From contig DAORZT010000036.1 of the NCBI GenBank assembly GCA_035359995.1, forward strand, positions 1 through 29,622: DNA of 29,622 nucleotides, read 5' to 3'. The DNA is from JAKPCT01 sp029553165. Lineage in GTDB: Bacteria > Bacillota > UBA4882 > UBA8346. A model generated the notes under the pieces. It did no database searches. It was given only the letters and a program-made list of their open reading frames with translations, and was not told the origin of the DNA. This document shows, piece by piece, positions 15,922-23,154 of this stretch (within the stretch, counting starts at the first letter, position 1; each line of letters starts with the position of its first letter). Made by a program: the position numbers and the translations under genes.

Positions 15922-16560
15922 CTAATTACTATCAGCAACAAATTTTAAAACCCAAACATATTTTTTGTAAAGAAGATCACCTGGAGCCTTAACAATCGTA
16001 AATAAAATCATTTGCTGAGATGTTTGTTCCTGTTCGAACAGAAGTTGATTGTTTGCTCCAATAGATACCGGTTTGACTGTGGAGTATCCTGTTTCATGCA
16101 TTTCTCTTGGATCGCCAATATAAAATTTTAAGTCTTGCTCTTTATATTTTGAAACAAACCTGACTAGAGTTTCTTTGGTAATAACAATAGGGGTGTATAC
16201 CTCCGGAAACTCCGTTATATGGATCGTATCATCCGCATAAAGAAATTGGCAGCTATAGTTATCTTCTAAGTCATAACCGAAAAAAACAATGGCCGCTTGT
16301 TCAACTTTTTGATCGGAAGTAAGATAGAGCATCTCTTTTGCTTTACGGTTCATCTTCTTCAATATCGGTTCATAATCGCTCGAAATCGGGCTATCGATTG
16401 CGATAAATTCTTTCTCCAAATCTACTAAACTTAAGTCAATCTGGTGAATTTCATCTTTTGTCCCAATTTGAAAAACATTATTATAAAATAATAACCCAAT
16501 AATCATTACACAAATACAGCTAACAATACCAGTAACAATAATTTTTTTAGCAGTTAACAT
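15922..16560 (-). CDS. Unknown membrane-anchored protein
   Basis: I do not recognise this 212-residue protein. It has one N-terminal transmembrane anchor (about residues 8-26) and a positively charged start, which predicts an extracytoplasmic remainder. That part is mixed alpha/beta with a helical first half (LSLVDLEKEFIAIDSPISSD to KMNRKAKEML) and beta-rich later half. One cysteine (YSCQFLY) is outside the anchor. It has its own strong promoter and a good ribosome-binding site (AAGGAA). Its gene precedes ung by 35 bp. Codon use and composition are like the neighbours. Confidence 0.7.
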   Translation of the reverse strand: MLTAKKIIVTGIVSCICVMIIGLLFYNNVFQIGTKDEIHQIDLSLVDLEKEFIAIDSPISSDYEPILKKMNRKAKEMLYLTSDQKVEQAAIVFFGYDLEDNYSCQFLYADDTIHITEFPEVYTPIVITKETLVRFVSKYKEQDLKFYIGDPREMHETGYSTVKPVSIGANNQLLFEQEQTSQQMILFTIVKAPGDLLYKKYVWVLKFVADSN

Positions 16561-16589
16561 TATAATTCCTTCTTTATAATTTTGTTAAT

Positions 16590-16618
16590 ATCATATTATT
16601 AATTTGTGATCTTGTCAA
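16590..16618 (-). promoter_or_regulatory. Strong sigma-A-type promoter
   Basis: On the minus strand a consensus -35 TTGACA (16618-16613) and -10 TATGAT (16595-16590) are separated by exactly 17 bp. The predicted start is about 16583, roughly 23 bases before the ATG of the unknown membrane-anchored protein. It may also serve ung. Confidence 0.75.
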
Positions 16619-16650
16619 TATTTTATTTACAGGAGATTTTTTTGAATTTT

Positions 16651-16693
16651 GGTAACATTGGTTACCGAAGTATTGATTGAGTTGCTCTATAAT
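16651..16693 (+). promoter_or_regulatory. Activator-type promoter with a Crp/Fnr-like palindrome
   Basis: A perfect palindrome GGTAAC-ATTG-GTTACC (16651-16666) lies before a consensus -10 TATAAT (16688-16693). No -35 box exists at the right spacing; the region is occupied by the right half-site. With a predicted start near 16700 the palindrome is centred at about -41.5, the class II activator position for Crp/Fnr proteins. Two 6-bp half-sites with a 4-bp spacer match FNR-type geometry. The Crp/Fnr regulator encoded at 14427-15143 is a candidate binder. Confidence 0.6.
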
Positions 16694-16731
16694 TTAATCA
16701 TAAACGATAATTAATGACGGAGGTAATGATA

Positions 16732-17454
16732 ATGAAACGAAAAATAGTTACAATAGATGAAGCAAAATGTAATGGTTGTGGTCTCTGCGTGACTGCCTGC
16801 CATGAAGGCGCCCTACAAATAATTGACGGTAAAGCTAAACTGGTTTCCGAAACATACTGTGATGGTCTGGGAGCTTGTTTACCGGATTGCCCAATGGGCG
16901 CAATCACCCTTGAAGAACGGGAAGCAGCCGCCTTTGATGAAGAAGCCGTTAAACAACATATTGCCAGCCATAAAAGCTCGATGCCGGAGAAATTAGCTTG
17001 TGGTTGTCCTGGTACTCACGCTAAATCAATCGAGCGTAAAAACAGCCCAAATGTAACCACAGCACCGCTCCAGACCGGTTTAACAAATGAATCCCAGTTA
17101 CGTCAATGGCCCTGCCAAATTCAACTGGTACCGGTAAACGCACCGTACTTTGAAAACGCCCATCTGCTGGTAGCAGCCGATTGTACCGCTTATGCTTACG
17201 CCAATATCCATCAGGAATTTATGCGTAATAAAATCACCATCATCGGTTGCCCTAAACTCGACAATGCTGATTATGCAGCTAAACTAAGCGCAATCTTAGC
17301 CGCTCATGAGATTAAAAGTATCACCGTATTACGAATGGAAGTACCATGCTGTGGCGGAATTGTTCAAGCTGTCAAAGAAGCCCTGATCAACAGTGGCAAG
17401 ATGATTCCCTGGCAAGTGGTTACAATCAGTACTGACGGAGCAATACTTGAATAA
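16732..17454 (+). CDS. 4Fe-4S ferredoxin-domain protein
   Basis: Cytosolic iron-sulfur protein of about 240 residues. An N-terminal 2[4Fe-4S] domain has CNGCGLCVTACHEGAL and a second, modified motif CDGLGACLPDCP. Next comes a linker with a CGCPG motif. The C-terminal domain has conserved-looking cysteines (VAADCTAY, IIGCPKLDN, VPCCGGIVQA). Proteins of this layout are common in anaerobes, often close to hybrid-cluster (Hcp) or other redox-stress genes; none is present here. The start ATG at 16732 is 8 bases after GGAGG; an ATG at 16714 lies upstream of that site and is rejected. The promoter carries a likely Crp/Fnr operator. Confidence 0.88.
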   Translation: MKRKIVTIDEAKCNGCGLCVTACHEGALQIIDGKAKLVSETYCDGLGACLPDCPMGAITLEEREAAAFDEEAVKQHIASHKSSMPEKLACGCPGTHAKSIERKNSPNVTTAPLQTGLTNESQLRQWPCQIQLVPVNAPYFENAHLLVAADCTAYAYANIHQEFMRNKITIIGCPKLDNADYAAKLSAILAAHEIKSITVLRMEVPCCGGIVQAVKEALINSGKMIPWQVVTISTDGAILE

Positions 17455-17463
17455 TTACAAGCA

Positions 17464-17490
17464 AAAGGAGCCAATTCGGCTCCTTTGATC
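17464..17490 (+). terminator. Rho-independent terminator after the ferredoxin-domain gene
   Basis: AAAGGAGCC (17464-17472) pairs with GGCTCCTTT (17478-17486) over a 5-nt loop, followed by TT-rich sequence. It starts 10 bases after the stop codon. Confidence 0.8.
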
Positions 17491-17541
17491 TTTAAAATAC
17501 TTTAACATCGCTAAGAATTAAATCAGCACAATAATCCTGAT

Positions 17542-18243
17542 TTATGCACTGATGTCAACTTTAACATCAACTGGCAGTAACGCTTTAATTCCAATGGGTA
17601 TTAACACCAGTCCCAGATAAAATACTGCCTCCAACATCTCTTCCAACAACATATTCTTGCCATCAGCCACTGCGAAAATATGTTTTTCCGATAATGTTGC
17701 AATGATGATTGCCATAATGGCAATTGACAAAACCGGTACCGGAAACGCCTTTCTTTGAAATAATTTGATTACTAATGAATACAGTCGATAATAAATACCG
17801 GCAACAATCCAACCAAGCAAGATTATACCGACGATTGGATGTACTACTTTACCATACCACAACATCTCCCTGGTGATTAATACCGGACCATTGACTCCAA
17901 TTGACTGCGGAGGAAAAAAAGCTGCTCCCCAACTCAATTCCCGGGCGATCATTATTAACCAGATTGGGAGAGTCCAGCCCCAAAAAAGGGCAAATTTACG
18001 ATTCTTTTCGAAACACATAAATCCAGCACAGACAATAAATCCAAGGGCCAATACTACTACTTGAAGCCATTCAACGGGACCGTTCTCCCATCCGTAGGAA
18101 TGGGGTAAAACTTTACAAAGCGGTACAGTCAGCAACAATGAAACTACTAAGAAACCTTGGAAAATATTAAACCATATCTTCTTCTGGTCGGGATTAACAG
18201 TTTGCAGACCAGGCTGTGTTTGGTTACCAAGATTAAGATCCAT
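17542..18243 (-). CDS. Polytopic membrane protein with an RELSWG motif, function unknown
   Basis: Protein of 233 residues with about six hydrophobic segments. Polar residues recur at membrane borders: NGPVEWLQ before segment 2, ARELSWGAAFFP after segment 3, VVHPIVG before segment 4 and LEEMLEAVFY in the last segment. A similar set of motifs (acidic-GP/L-x-EWL, E-x-SWG, His, EE) occurs in a broad family of uncharacterised bacterial membrane proteins, and such buried Glu/His/Arg sets can indicate a membrane enzyme. That is speculation here. The ATG is preceded by GAGGAGC and a plausible promoter. Confidence 0.7.
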   Translation of the reverse strand: MDLNLGNQTQPGLQTVNPDQKKIWFNIFQGFLVVSLLLTVPLCKVLPHSYGWENGPVEWLQVVVLALGFIVCAGFMCFEKNRKFALFWGWTLPIWLIMIARELSWGAAFFPPQSIGVNGPVLITREMLWYGKVVHPIVGIILLGWIVAGIYYRLYSLVIKLFQRKAFPVPVLSIAIMAIIIATLSEKHIFAVADGKNMLLEEMLEAVFYLGLVLIPIGIKALLPVDVKVDISA

Positions 18244-18285
18244 TATTAAAGCTCCTCAATTTTAATCAGGTTATCCCTTGTTTAC

Positions 18286-18314
18286 ATTTTATTAGAAAAC
18301 ATTTCGTAAATCAA
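18286..18314 (-). promoter_or_regulatory. Promoter of the RELSWG membrane-protein gene
   Basis: Minus strand TTGATT (18314-18309) and TAAAAT (18291-18286) are 17 bp apart. The predicted start is about 36 bases before the ATG at 18243. Confidence 0.5.
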
Positions 18315-18343
18315 TCTGGTAATCAGTGTGTTTAATTAACAAT

Positions 18344-18377
18344 AATAAATAAAGACTTCTCCAAAACCGAAAAAGTC
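18344..18377 (-). terminator. Probable terminator of ychF
   Basis: On the minus strand GACTTTTTC (18377-18369) can pair with GGAGAAGTC (18362-18354) over GGTTTT, with two G-U pairs, followed by TTTATTTATT. It begins 25 bases after the ychF stop codon. Confidence 0.6.
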
Positions 18378-18401
18378 TAAATTTCGATAACGTAACGGTA
18401 A

Positions 18402-19511
18402 TCAGACATTAAACCTAAATAACGTTACATCGCCATCCTGCATTATGTAGTCTTTGCCCTCCAGCCGGACCAAGCCCCGTTCTTTGGCAGCATTATAGGA
18501 ACCACAGGCAATCAAGTCGTCATAACTCACAATCTCGGCCCGAATAAAGCCCCGTTCAATATCGGAATGAATCTTACCGGCCGCTTGCGGCGCTTTGGTC
18601 CCTTTGGTGATCGTCCAGGCGCGAACCTCTTGTTTCCCGGCAGTCAGAAAACTGATCAACCCCAGTAATTTATAACTGCTCTTAACCAGCTTGTCCAATC
18701 CTGATTCGGCAATTCCCAATTCTTTTAGATATTCTGCCTTCTCAGCCTCATCTAATTGGGCAATCTCCTCTTCAATCCGGGCTGAGATGACAACCATCTC
18801 CGCATTTTGAGCGGCGGCAACTGCCTGTAATTCTTTTACTAATGGGTTTTGATCGATACCATTAACCAGATCATCCTCACTCACATTGGCAGCAAAGATC
18901 ACCGGTTTGGCGGTCAGCAGAAAAGCTTGCTCAACAATCAGACGTTCTTCCGGAGTAAAGTCAAGCGCCCGGACTGAAATACTGCTTTCCAACCCTTCTT
19001 TAATCCGGATATAAACATCCATCTCCGCCTGATACTGCGCTTTTAACCTGGCATCATGGGTTTTCAATAAGGTTGTGGTCTTCTCAATCCGGCGTTCAAT
19101 GGTCTCCAGGTCAGCCAGGATCAGCTCTAAATCAATTGTTTCAACATCACGTTTTGGACCCACTGAACCATCAACATGAACAATGTTAGTGTCTTCAAAA
19201 CATCTCACAACATGAACAATCGCGTCAACTTCACGGATATACGACAAAAATTTATTACCAAGCCCTTCACCGCGACTGGCGCCTTTGACTAAGCCAGCGA
19301 TATCAACAAACTCAATTGCAGTTGGGGTCACTTTATCAGGTTGGTACATCTCGGCCAATTTTTCCAACCGCTCATCGGGAACCGCTACAACCCCAACATT
19401 AGGGTCAATTGTACAGAACGGGTAATTGGCACTTTCAGCACCAGCTTTTGTTATCGCATTAAAAAGAGTACTCTTGCCAACATTCGGCAGTCCAACAATA
19501 CCTAGTTTCAA
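18402..19511 (-). CDS. ychF: Redox-regulated P-loop ATPase/GTPase YchF
   Basis: Conserved Obg-family P-loop protein (OLA1 in eukaryotes) that prefers ATP and associates with ribosomes; implicated in stress responses. Length 369 residues, as usual. G1 is GLPNVGKST (7-15), with NYPFCTIDPNVG as the switch I region and DIAGLVKGASRGEGLGNKFL covering G3. The G4 equivalent is NVSE instead of NKxD, as is normal for YchF. A TGS domain forms the C-terminus (RAWTITKGTKAPQAAGKIHS, DLIACGSYNAAKERG, KDYIMQDGDV). The start is TTG at 19511, preceded by AGGGAAG; no in-frame ATG lies before the P-loop. It is transcribed alone. Confidence 0.97.
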   Translation of the reverse strand: MKLGIVGLPNVGKSTLFNAITKAGAESANYPFCTIDPNVGVVAVPDERLEKLAEMYQPDKVTPTAIEFVDIAGLVKGASRGEGLGNKFLSYIREVDAIVHVVRCFEDTNIVHVDGSVGPKRDVETIDLELILADLETIERRIEKTTTLLKTHDARLKAQYQAEMDVYIRIKEGLESSISVRALDFTPEERLIVEQAFLLTAKPVIFAANVSEDDLVNGIDQNPLVKELQAVAAAQNAEMVVISARIEEEIAQLDEAEKAEYLKELGIAESGLDKLVKSSYKLLGLISFLTAGKQEVRAWTITKGTKAPQAAGKIHSDIERGFIRAEIVSYDDLIACGSYNAAKERGLVRLEGKDYIMQDGDVTLFRFNV

Positions 19512-19578
19512 AATTTATCTTCCCTTCATTGATTACATTGTCGAATTAATCTAATTCAGCCATTAATACACAATTTAT

Positions 19579-19607
19579 AATATAAACTAATTTAAAGGGT
19601 AACGCAA
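19579..19607 (-). promoter_or_regulatory. Probable ychF promoter
   Basis: Minus strand TTGCGT (19607-19602) and TATATT (19584-19579) are separated by 17 bp; predicted start about 61 bases before the ychF start codon. Confidence 0.45.
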
Positions 19608-19640
19608 TAAGGAATATGGATCAGATAATACATTAAAAAA

Positions 19641-19898
19641 TCATTTCCCCAAACTCAATATCCAATTAATCCAACTATTCACCGTTTGTGCTCTTCGTTC
19701 AATAGTAGAACTATCTGGATTAACATTGTATATATAACAATTTCGCATTATTTCACAGATTACTTCTTTAGTCAGTAGTTGGTTGGATTTAAAATGTTTT
19801 TCTAACACTCTATAAAACACTTCATGTTGAAGAATATACTTTACCAATAAAAGATATTTCATCTTAAAACTACTCATGTTGACAAATGTTCCAAACAT
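19641..19898 (-). CDS. Small winged-helix-like protein, possibly the C-terminal remnant of a larger gene
   Basis: Frame of 85 residues. The last 60 read like a helical DNA-binding end domain (KYILQHEVFYRVLEKHF, LLTKEVICEIM, then STIERRAQTVNSWINWIL). This Ser-x-x-x-x-x-Arg-Arg-x-x-x-Val-x-x-Trp-x-x-Trp ending is familiar from the C-termini of larger restriction- or regulator-type proteins, although I cannot name the family with confidence. The N-terminal 15 residues look unrelated. A weak AAGG lies 7 bases before the ATG, so an intact small gene is also possible. It is AT-rich compared with ychF and sits next to a repeat element, fitting decay of an acquired gene. Confidence 0.45.
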   Translation of the reverse strand: MFGTFVNMSSFKMKYLLLVKYILQHEVFYRVLEKHFKSNQLLTKEVICEIMRNCYIYNVNPDSSTIERRAQTVNSWINWILSLGK

Positions 19899-19965
19899 AC
19901 ATTCGCCTTCTTCTCATAAATTTCCTTCAATGAAATACTATATTTTATTTAGGGACTCAAAATAG

Positions 19966-20073
19966 CCAGCAAGGATGCCGAAAACCCGCTAGAAACCCGG
20001 ACGAATCAAAGGAAGGTCCGGATAACCTTGGTTTCCGGCGACTTTTGCTCCACTTTTGGTCGCTCAAAAGTGG
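19966..20073. repeat. Intergenic repeat element, copy A
   Basis: Two GC-richer modules. The first (19966-20000, AGGATGCCGAAAAC...AGAAACCCGG) resembles 20967-21000. The second (20025-20073) shares TTCCGGCG, ACTTTTGG-like and CGCTCA blocks with 21113-21155. It ends with a perfect hairpin, CCACTTTTG (20050-20058) with CAAAAGTGG (20065-20073), loop GTCGCT. CCGG tetramers flank the centre. The sequence differs in composition from the surrounding AT-rich DNA. Confidence 0.6.
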
Positions 20074-20125
20074 AATCACAAAGCCTAAAATACTGTTAGA
20101 TCTATATTAAAAGAAATATAAAGAC

Positions 20126-20521
20126 TTATTTTAAGTTTTCAACACATATTTTATAGAGATTATCATAGTCAATCGCATTCAATTCATAAAAATCATTATC
20201 AAGTTCATTTAATTTATCAAATCTTACATCATCATCTTTTTCATTGGTATAAATCTCGATTGCTCCCTTAAGTAAAGCGGAAAAATTCTGTCCATTAATT
20301 TTTTTTAGAAACTTCACTGTATTGTCTGCAAATTCACCTTCAGTATTCAGGAAGTACTGTTCAAAACCTCCATTATTAACTTCATTAAGATAAATATCTA
20401 CGAAAATAATCAACTTTTCTTCTTCTGATAAAGCTTGGTCGTCTTTTTTATGTATTAATTCTGCAATTTTATAAAACTTTTCTTCATTGGTCATATTACT
20501 TTCAATGATATCTTTGTACAT
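20126..20521 (-). CDS. DUF4375 (DMP19-like) protein
   Basis: Acidic, helical protein of 131 residues. The family signature is EVNNGGFEQYFLNTEG (about residues 51-66), followed by TVKFLKKINGQNFSALLKGA, typical of DUF4375. Members occur as orphan genes and beside polymorphic toxins, where an immunity role has been proposed; a DNA-mimic role is known for Neisseria DMP19. The calculated charge is strongly acidic (runs such as NEKDDD and ELDNDFYELNAIDYD), in keeping with both ideas. No toxin gene is adjacent. The ATG follows GGAGG by 9 bases. It lies between two related repeat elements in an AT-rich pocket, so it is probably acquired. Confidence 0.82.
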   Translation of the reverse strand: MYKDIIESNMTNEEKFYKIAELIHKKDDQALSEEEKLIIFVDIYLNEVNNGGFEQYFLNTEGEFADNTVKFLKKINGQNFSALLKGAIEIYTNEKDDDVRFDKLNELDNDFYELNAIDYDNLYKICVENLK

Positions 20522-20711
20522 TACCGTTTGCCTCCTGTTTTTTTAATAAGTAATGGTAGTAATCACATTTAAAATCAAACAAGTCGTGCCAAGGTCTTGG
20601 CAATTTTTCCTTCTCTACTTTTCGATAGATTAACAAATAATTCCTTTAAGACATCAATTTGAATATTTTATATCACCAAACTATTTTTTGAATGTTTTTT
20701 CTGTTGGGGAC

Positions 20712-20752
20712 TAGTGACTTATAATACTTGCAAATTCAAGTAGTGACTTATA
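20712..20752 (+). repeat. 12-bp direct repeat
   Basis: TAGTGACTTATA occurs at 20712-20723 and 20741-20752, 29 bp start to start. Only two copies exist; it could be a duplicated operator or a short slip duplication. Confidence 0.6.
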
Positions 20753-20966
20753 GGTTTATTTGCTTTGTAGTTTTAACCCTTGGAATTCCTTGAGGATTTA
20801 GCAATCTCACATAATACGCTCGTGTCAACTTCCTTATTGGCTGGTTAAAGCACTTGAGATTCTATTAGTACTCCTATCGCTCCTGGATGGAGCGACACCG
20901 CTTCTTTTACAGGGATGGAAAAATAGCGGTTGGTCTCGAAAGCCTGAGCCCAATTGGCAGTCGAAA

Positions 20967-21155
20967 GGCCAGGATGGCGAAAACTCTAGGAAACCTCGGC
21001 ATTACTTTCAGAAGTGAAGAATTGTAATGAACCACAAAAATCTAATCTGTTCATTACAATTCTTCTAAAATGAGTAGCCCCTTCTTCGAATCAACTTACC
21101 TACTCATTAACCATGCTGGTTCCGGCGCCTTTTTGGTCACTTTTTGGGCGCTCAC
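20967..21155. repeat. Intergenic repeat element, copy B (interrupted)
   Basis: Same two modules as copy A, in the same order: AGGATGGCGAAAACTCTAGG (20971-20990) and TTCCGGCG...TTTTTGGTCAC...GGGCGCTCAC (21120-21155). Here they are about 110 bp apart because a hairpin-containing segment (about 21001-21112) lies between them. In copy A they are about 25 bp apart. Confidence 0.55.
21016..21065. repeat. 17-bp perfect inverted repeat
   Basis: GAAGAATTGTAATGAAC (21016-21032) is followed after 16 bases by its exact complement (21049-21065). A 15-base segment at its right end, ACAATTCTTCTAAAA, recurs at 21199-21213. No T-run follows, so it is more like a mobile or repeat hairpin than a terminator. 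Confidence 0.85.
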
Positions 21156-21166
21156 TTCCTTGAATT

Positions 21167-21208
21167 GAAGAATTGACTAAAATGAATCGCCAACCTGTAC
21201 AATTCTTC
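21167..21208. repeat. Second hairpin sharing the GAAGAATTG arm
   Basis: GAAGAATTG (21167-21175) pairs with CAATTCTTC (21200-21208) over 24 bases. The arms equal the outer 9 bp of the 21016 hairpin, and both interiors contain AATGAA, so the two are related copies. Confidence 0.7.
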
Positions 21209-21211
21209 TAA

Positions 21212-21252
21212 AAAGAACTGCGCTACTATCTTAAAGGCTTAAGCAGTTCTTT
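21212..21252. repeat. Third hairpin (AAAGAACTGC arms)
   Basis: AAAGAACTGC (21212-21221) pairs with GCAGTTCTTT (21243-21252) over a 21-base loop that itself contains the TTAAAGGCTTAA partial palindrome. It follows the second hairpin by 3 bases. Confidence 0.7.
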
Positions 21253-21343
21253 AACCCGCCCGCTGAAACAGTGGGCCAACAAAATAAGCATTCAAAAATT
21301 ATTTAGAAAGAAATCTCTGGAATTAAGCTATCCCAAAAATCAA

Positions 21344-21976
21344 TTACTTTCGCCTCACCTGATGTCGCAAAACCGTCTTCATCTGTTCCGGTTTAGCTTT
21401 ACGGGGATCAGAGAGATAGATCTCATGGTGTTTCCCGTTCATTTTGGTCCGGTCTTCCAGCCCTTCTTTCGCAATAAACTGCTCAAGTTTTTTCAAGCTC
21501 TCCGGTTCAGTAGCATAAGGTCCAATGTGCATGATTTGAACGCTCAACCCTTCATCATAGGTTTCAAAGTAAAGTTTCTCAAACTTTAAGTCTGGTTTTT
21601 TCTGTGCCAACTGTTCCCTAGCCCAAGCAAATACTTCTGCCGTTACAAAGTCAGGTTGCCGAATCATTGCCGTCCACTTCCAGTTTTCCCTTTGTTCCAT
21701 CGAAAAAACTCCTGCTTCAATCCACCATAACCCTTCAAGCGGTGGGACGACATAGTCAAAGTAACCATCAATAACCATACCACTCTTCTTACTCATCTTG
21801 ATTGTATAGGCCAATCCATATAACAGTTCGACCGCTTCTGTAAAACCAGGTTGATTCGGATCACCACTGCCATCGACCATTATAAAATTCATCGGAGTTA
21901 CCTGAACCAACATTGGCTCCTTCGGCAGATACAAATCTTTATACTCTTTTTTAAAGTCAAACACTTTAGTACTCAT
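21344..21976 (-). CDS. GyrI-like small-molecule-binding domain protein
   Basis: Cytosolic protein of about 210 residues with the SOUL/GyrI-like (effector-binding) fold and no DNA-binding domain. Recognisable blocks are NFIMVDGSGDPNQPGFTEAV, GLAYTIKM, YFDYVVPPLEGLWW, WTAMIRQPDFV, VQIMHIGPYATEPESLKKLE and the ending GKHHEIYLSDPRKAKPEQMK. Stand-alone members are thought to bind or break down xenobiotics; the exact role is not known. The chosen ATG at 21976 is 7 bases after AGGAGG. An ATG six codons upstream overlaps that site and is less likely. It stands alone to the right of the repeat-rich pocket. Confidence 0.9.
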   Translation of the reverse strand: MSTKVFDFKKEYKDLYLPKEPMLVQVTPMNFIMVDGSGDPNQPGFTEAVELLYGLAYTIKMSKKSGMVIDGYFDYVVPPLEGLWWIEAGVFSMEQRENWKWTAMIRQPDFVTAEVFAWAREQLAQKKPDLKFEKLYFETYDEGLSVQIMHIGPYATEPESLKKLEQFIAKEGLEDRTKMNGKHHEIYLSDPRKAKPEQMKTVLRHQVRRK

Positions 21977-22102
21977 CACAGTTCCTCCTAACATCTTACC
22001 GGGTTCGGCATTGAATCTTCTTTTTATGTTTTCGGTAAAAATCCTAATTTATCAATTATTTTGCAACTCAGATTAGGCATCTCCATCAATTCTTTTTACA
22101 AT

Positions 22103-22133
22103 TAAAAAATAAACCCTCCCATTATAGGAGAGT
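22103..22133 (-). terminator. Terminator of the BMP-type ABC operon
   Basis: On the minus strand ACTCTCC (22133-22127) pairs with GGAGGGT (22119-22113), one G-U pair, followed by TTTATTTTTT. It lies about 65 bases after the stop of the last permease gene. Confidence 0.75.
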
Positions 22134-22197
22134 CAAGTTTCATTTAGTAGTGTCAAGAAATTATTCTTTATCTTTATAAAATACAATGTTATTAGCC

Positions 22198-23154
22198 TTA
22201 CCTCTTCCCTTTATCATACGGCTCGCCGGCTGCCTTTGGAGCCTGTGATGACTTCGAAAAGATTACTAAAACAATTAAGGTAACAACATAAGGGAAAGTC
22301 TTTAACAAAATCCCCGGAACCTTGGCTAACTCCGGAACTGCCTGCGAAACATTCGCAATTGTGCTGGCAAAACCGAAGAAGAAGGTTGCGCCCAATACTC
22401 CCAAAGGTTTCCACTGACCAAAGATCAAGGCGGCGATCGCTAAAAACCCTAATCCGGCAACAGTACCATTGAACTCTCCGGAGTAAGTTACCAAGATAAT
22501 GGCGCCACCCAATGCCGCAAAAGCACCAGAGATCATTACCGCCAGATATCTAATCCAATATACATTAACACCGGCTGCATCAGCCGCTTGGGGATGTTCC
22601 CCGCAAGCCCGCAACCGCAGTCCAAATGCTGTCTTATAAATTATAAACCAACAGATCCCCAGGATGACTAGGACTAACCAGGTTGTGGCATAGGTCTGAG
22701 TGAAAAATAGCTTGCCAAGTACCGGTATTTTTGACAAAACCGGAATATTAGTCCGATTTAATCCATGTACAATATGGATATTACCACTACCGGTAATATT
22801 ACGGGCCAAGTAGACGGTCAATGCCCCGGCAATCATATTGATCGCCGTCCCGCTGATACATTGGTTGGCGTTCAGGTTAATGCAGGCAAACGCATGAAGC
22901 AACGAAAACAATGCTCCAGCGATTAAAGCCGCCAACAGACCAATCCAAATCGCTATCCCCGGCATCGTTCCCTCAAGTTTGGAGATCACTAATGCCGCAG
23001 TGAACAGACCAACTACCATCAGACCTTCCAATCCGATATTGACTATTCCGCTCCGCTCACTGAACAACCCGCCTAAAGCCGTGATCAACAGTGGAATTGT
23101 AAAAGCAATTGCATAAGGAAAAATCTGTGCCACAATCTCCCACATCTTACTCAC
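22198..23154 (-). CDS. BMP-family nucleoside-type ABC transporter permease (NupQ-like)
   Basis: Second permease of a nucleoside-type importer, 318 residues with eight or more hydrophobic segments. It has the family block PLLITALGGLFSERSGIVNI (residues 18-37) then GLEGLMVVG, and the loop LRLRACGEHPQAADAAGVNV that contacts the ATPase. The GLGFLAIAALIFGQWKPLGV segment is also typical. This matches the YufQ/NupQ type of Bacillus subtilis. It overlaps the upstream permease gene by 8 bp and is last in the operon. Confidence 0.9.
   Translation of the reverse strand: MSKMWEIVAQIFPYAIAFTIPLLITALGGLFSERSGIVNIGLEGLMVVGLFTAALVISKLEGTMPGIAIWIGLLAALIAGALFSLLHAFACINLNANQCISGTAINMIAGALTVYLARNITGSGNIHIVHGLNRTNIPVLSKIPVLGKLFFTQTYATTWLVLVILGICWFIIYKTAFGLRLRACGEHPQAADAAGVNVYWIRYLAVMISGAFAALGGAIILVTYSGEFNGTVAGLGFLAIAALIFGQWKPLGVLGATFFFGFASTIANVSQAVPELAKVPGILLKTFPYVVTLIVLVIFSKSSQAPKAAGEPYDKGKR

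Larger units (their letters stand above)
20522..21343. other. Gene-free, repeat-rich stretch
   Basis: No supported gene in 822 bp. It holds a short direct repeat (20712-20752), repeat element copy B (20967-21155) and three hairpins (21016-21065, 21167-21208, 21212-21252). The rest is AT-rich and featureless, perhaps debris from lost insertions. Confidence 0.65.

Noticed and set aside
20712..20752. CRISPR-like repeat
   Set aside because: Only two 12-bp copies, no further spacers and no cas genes.
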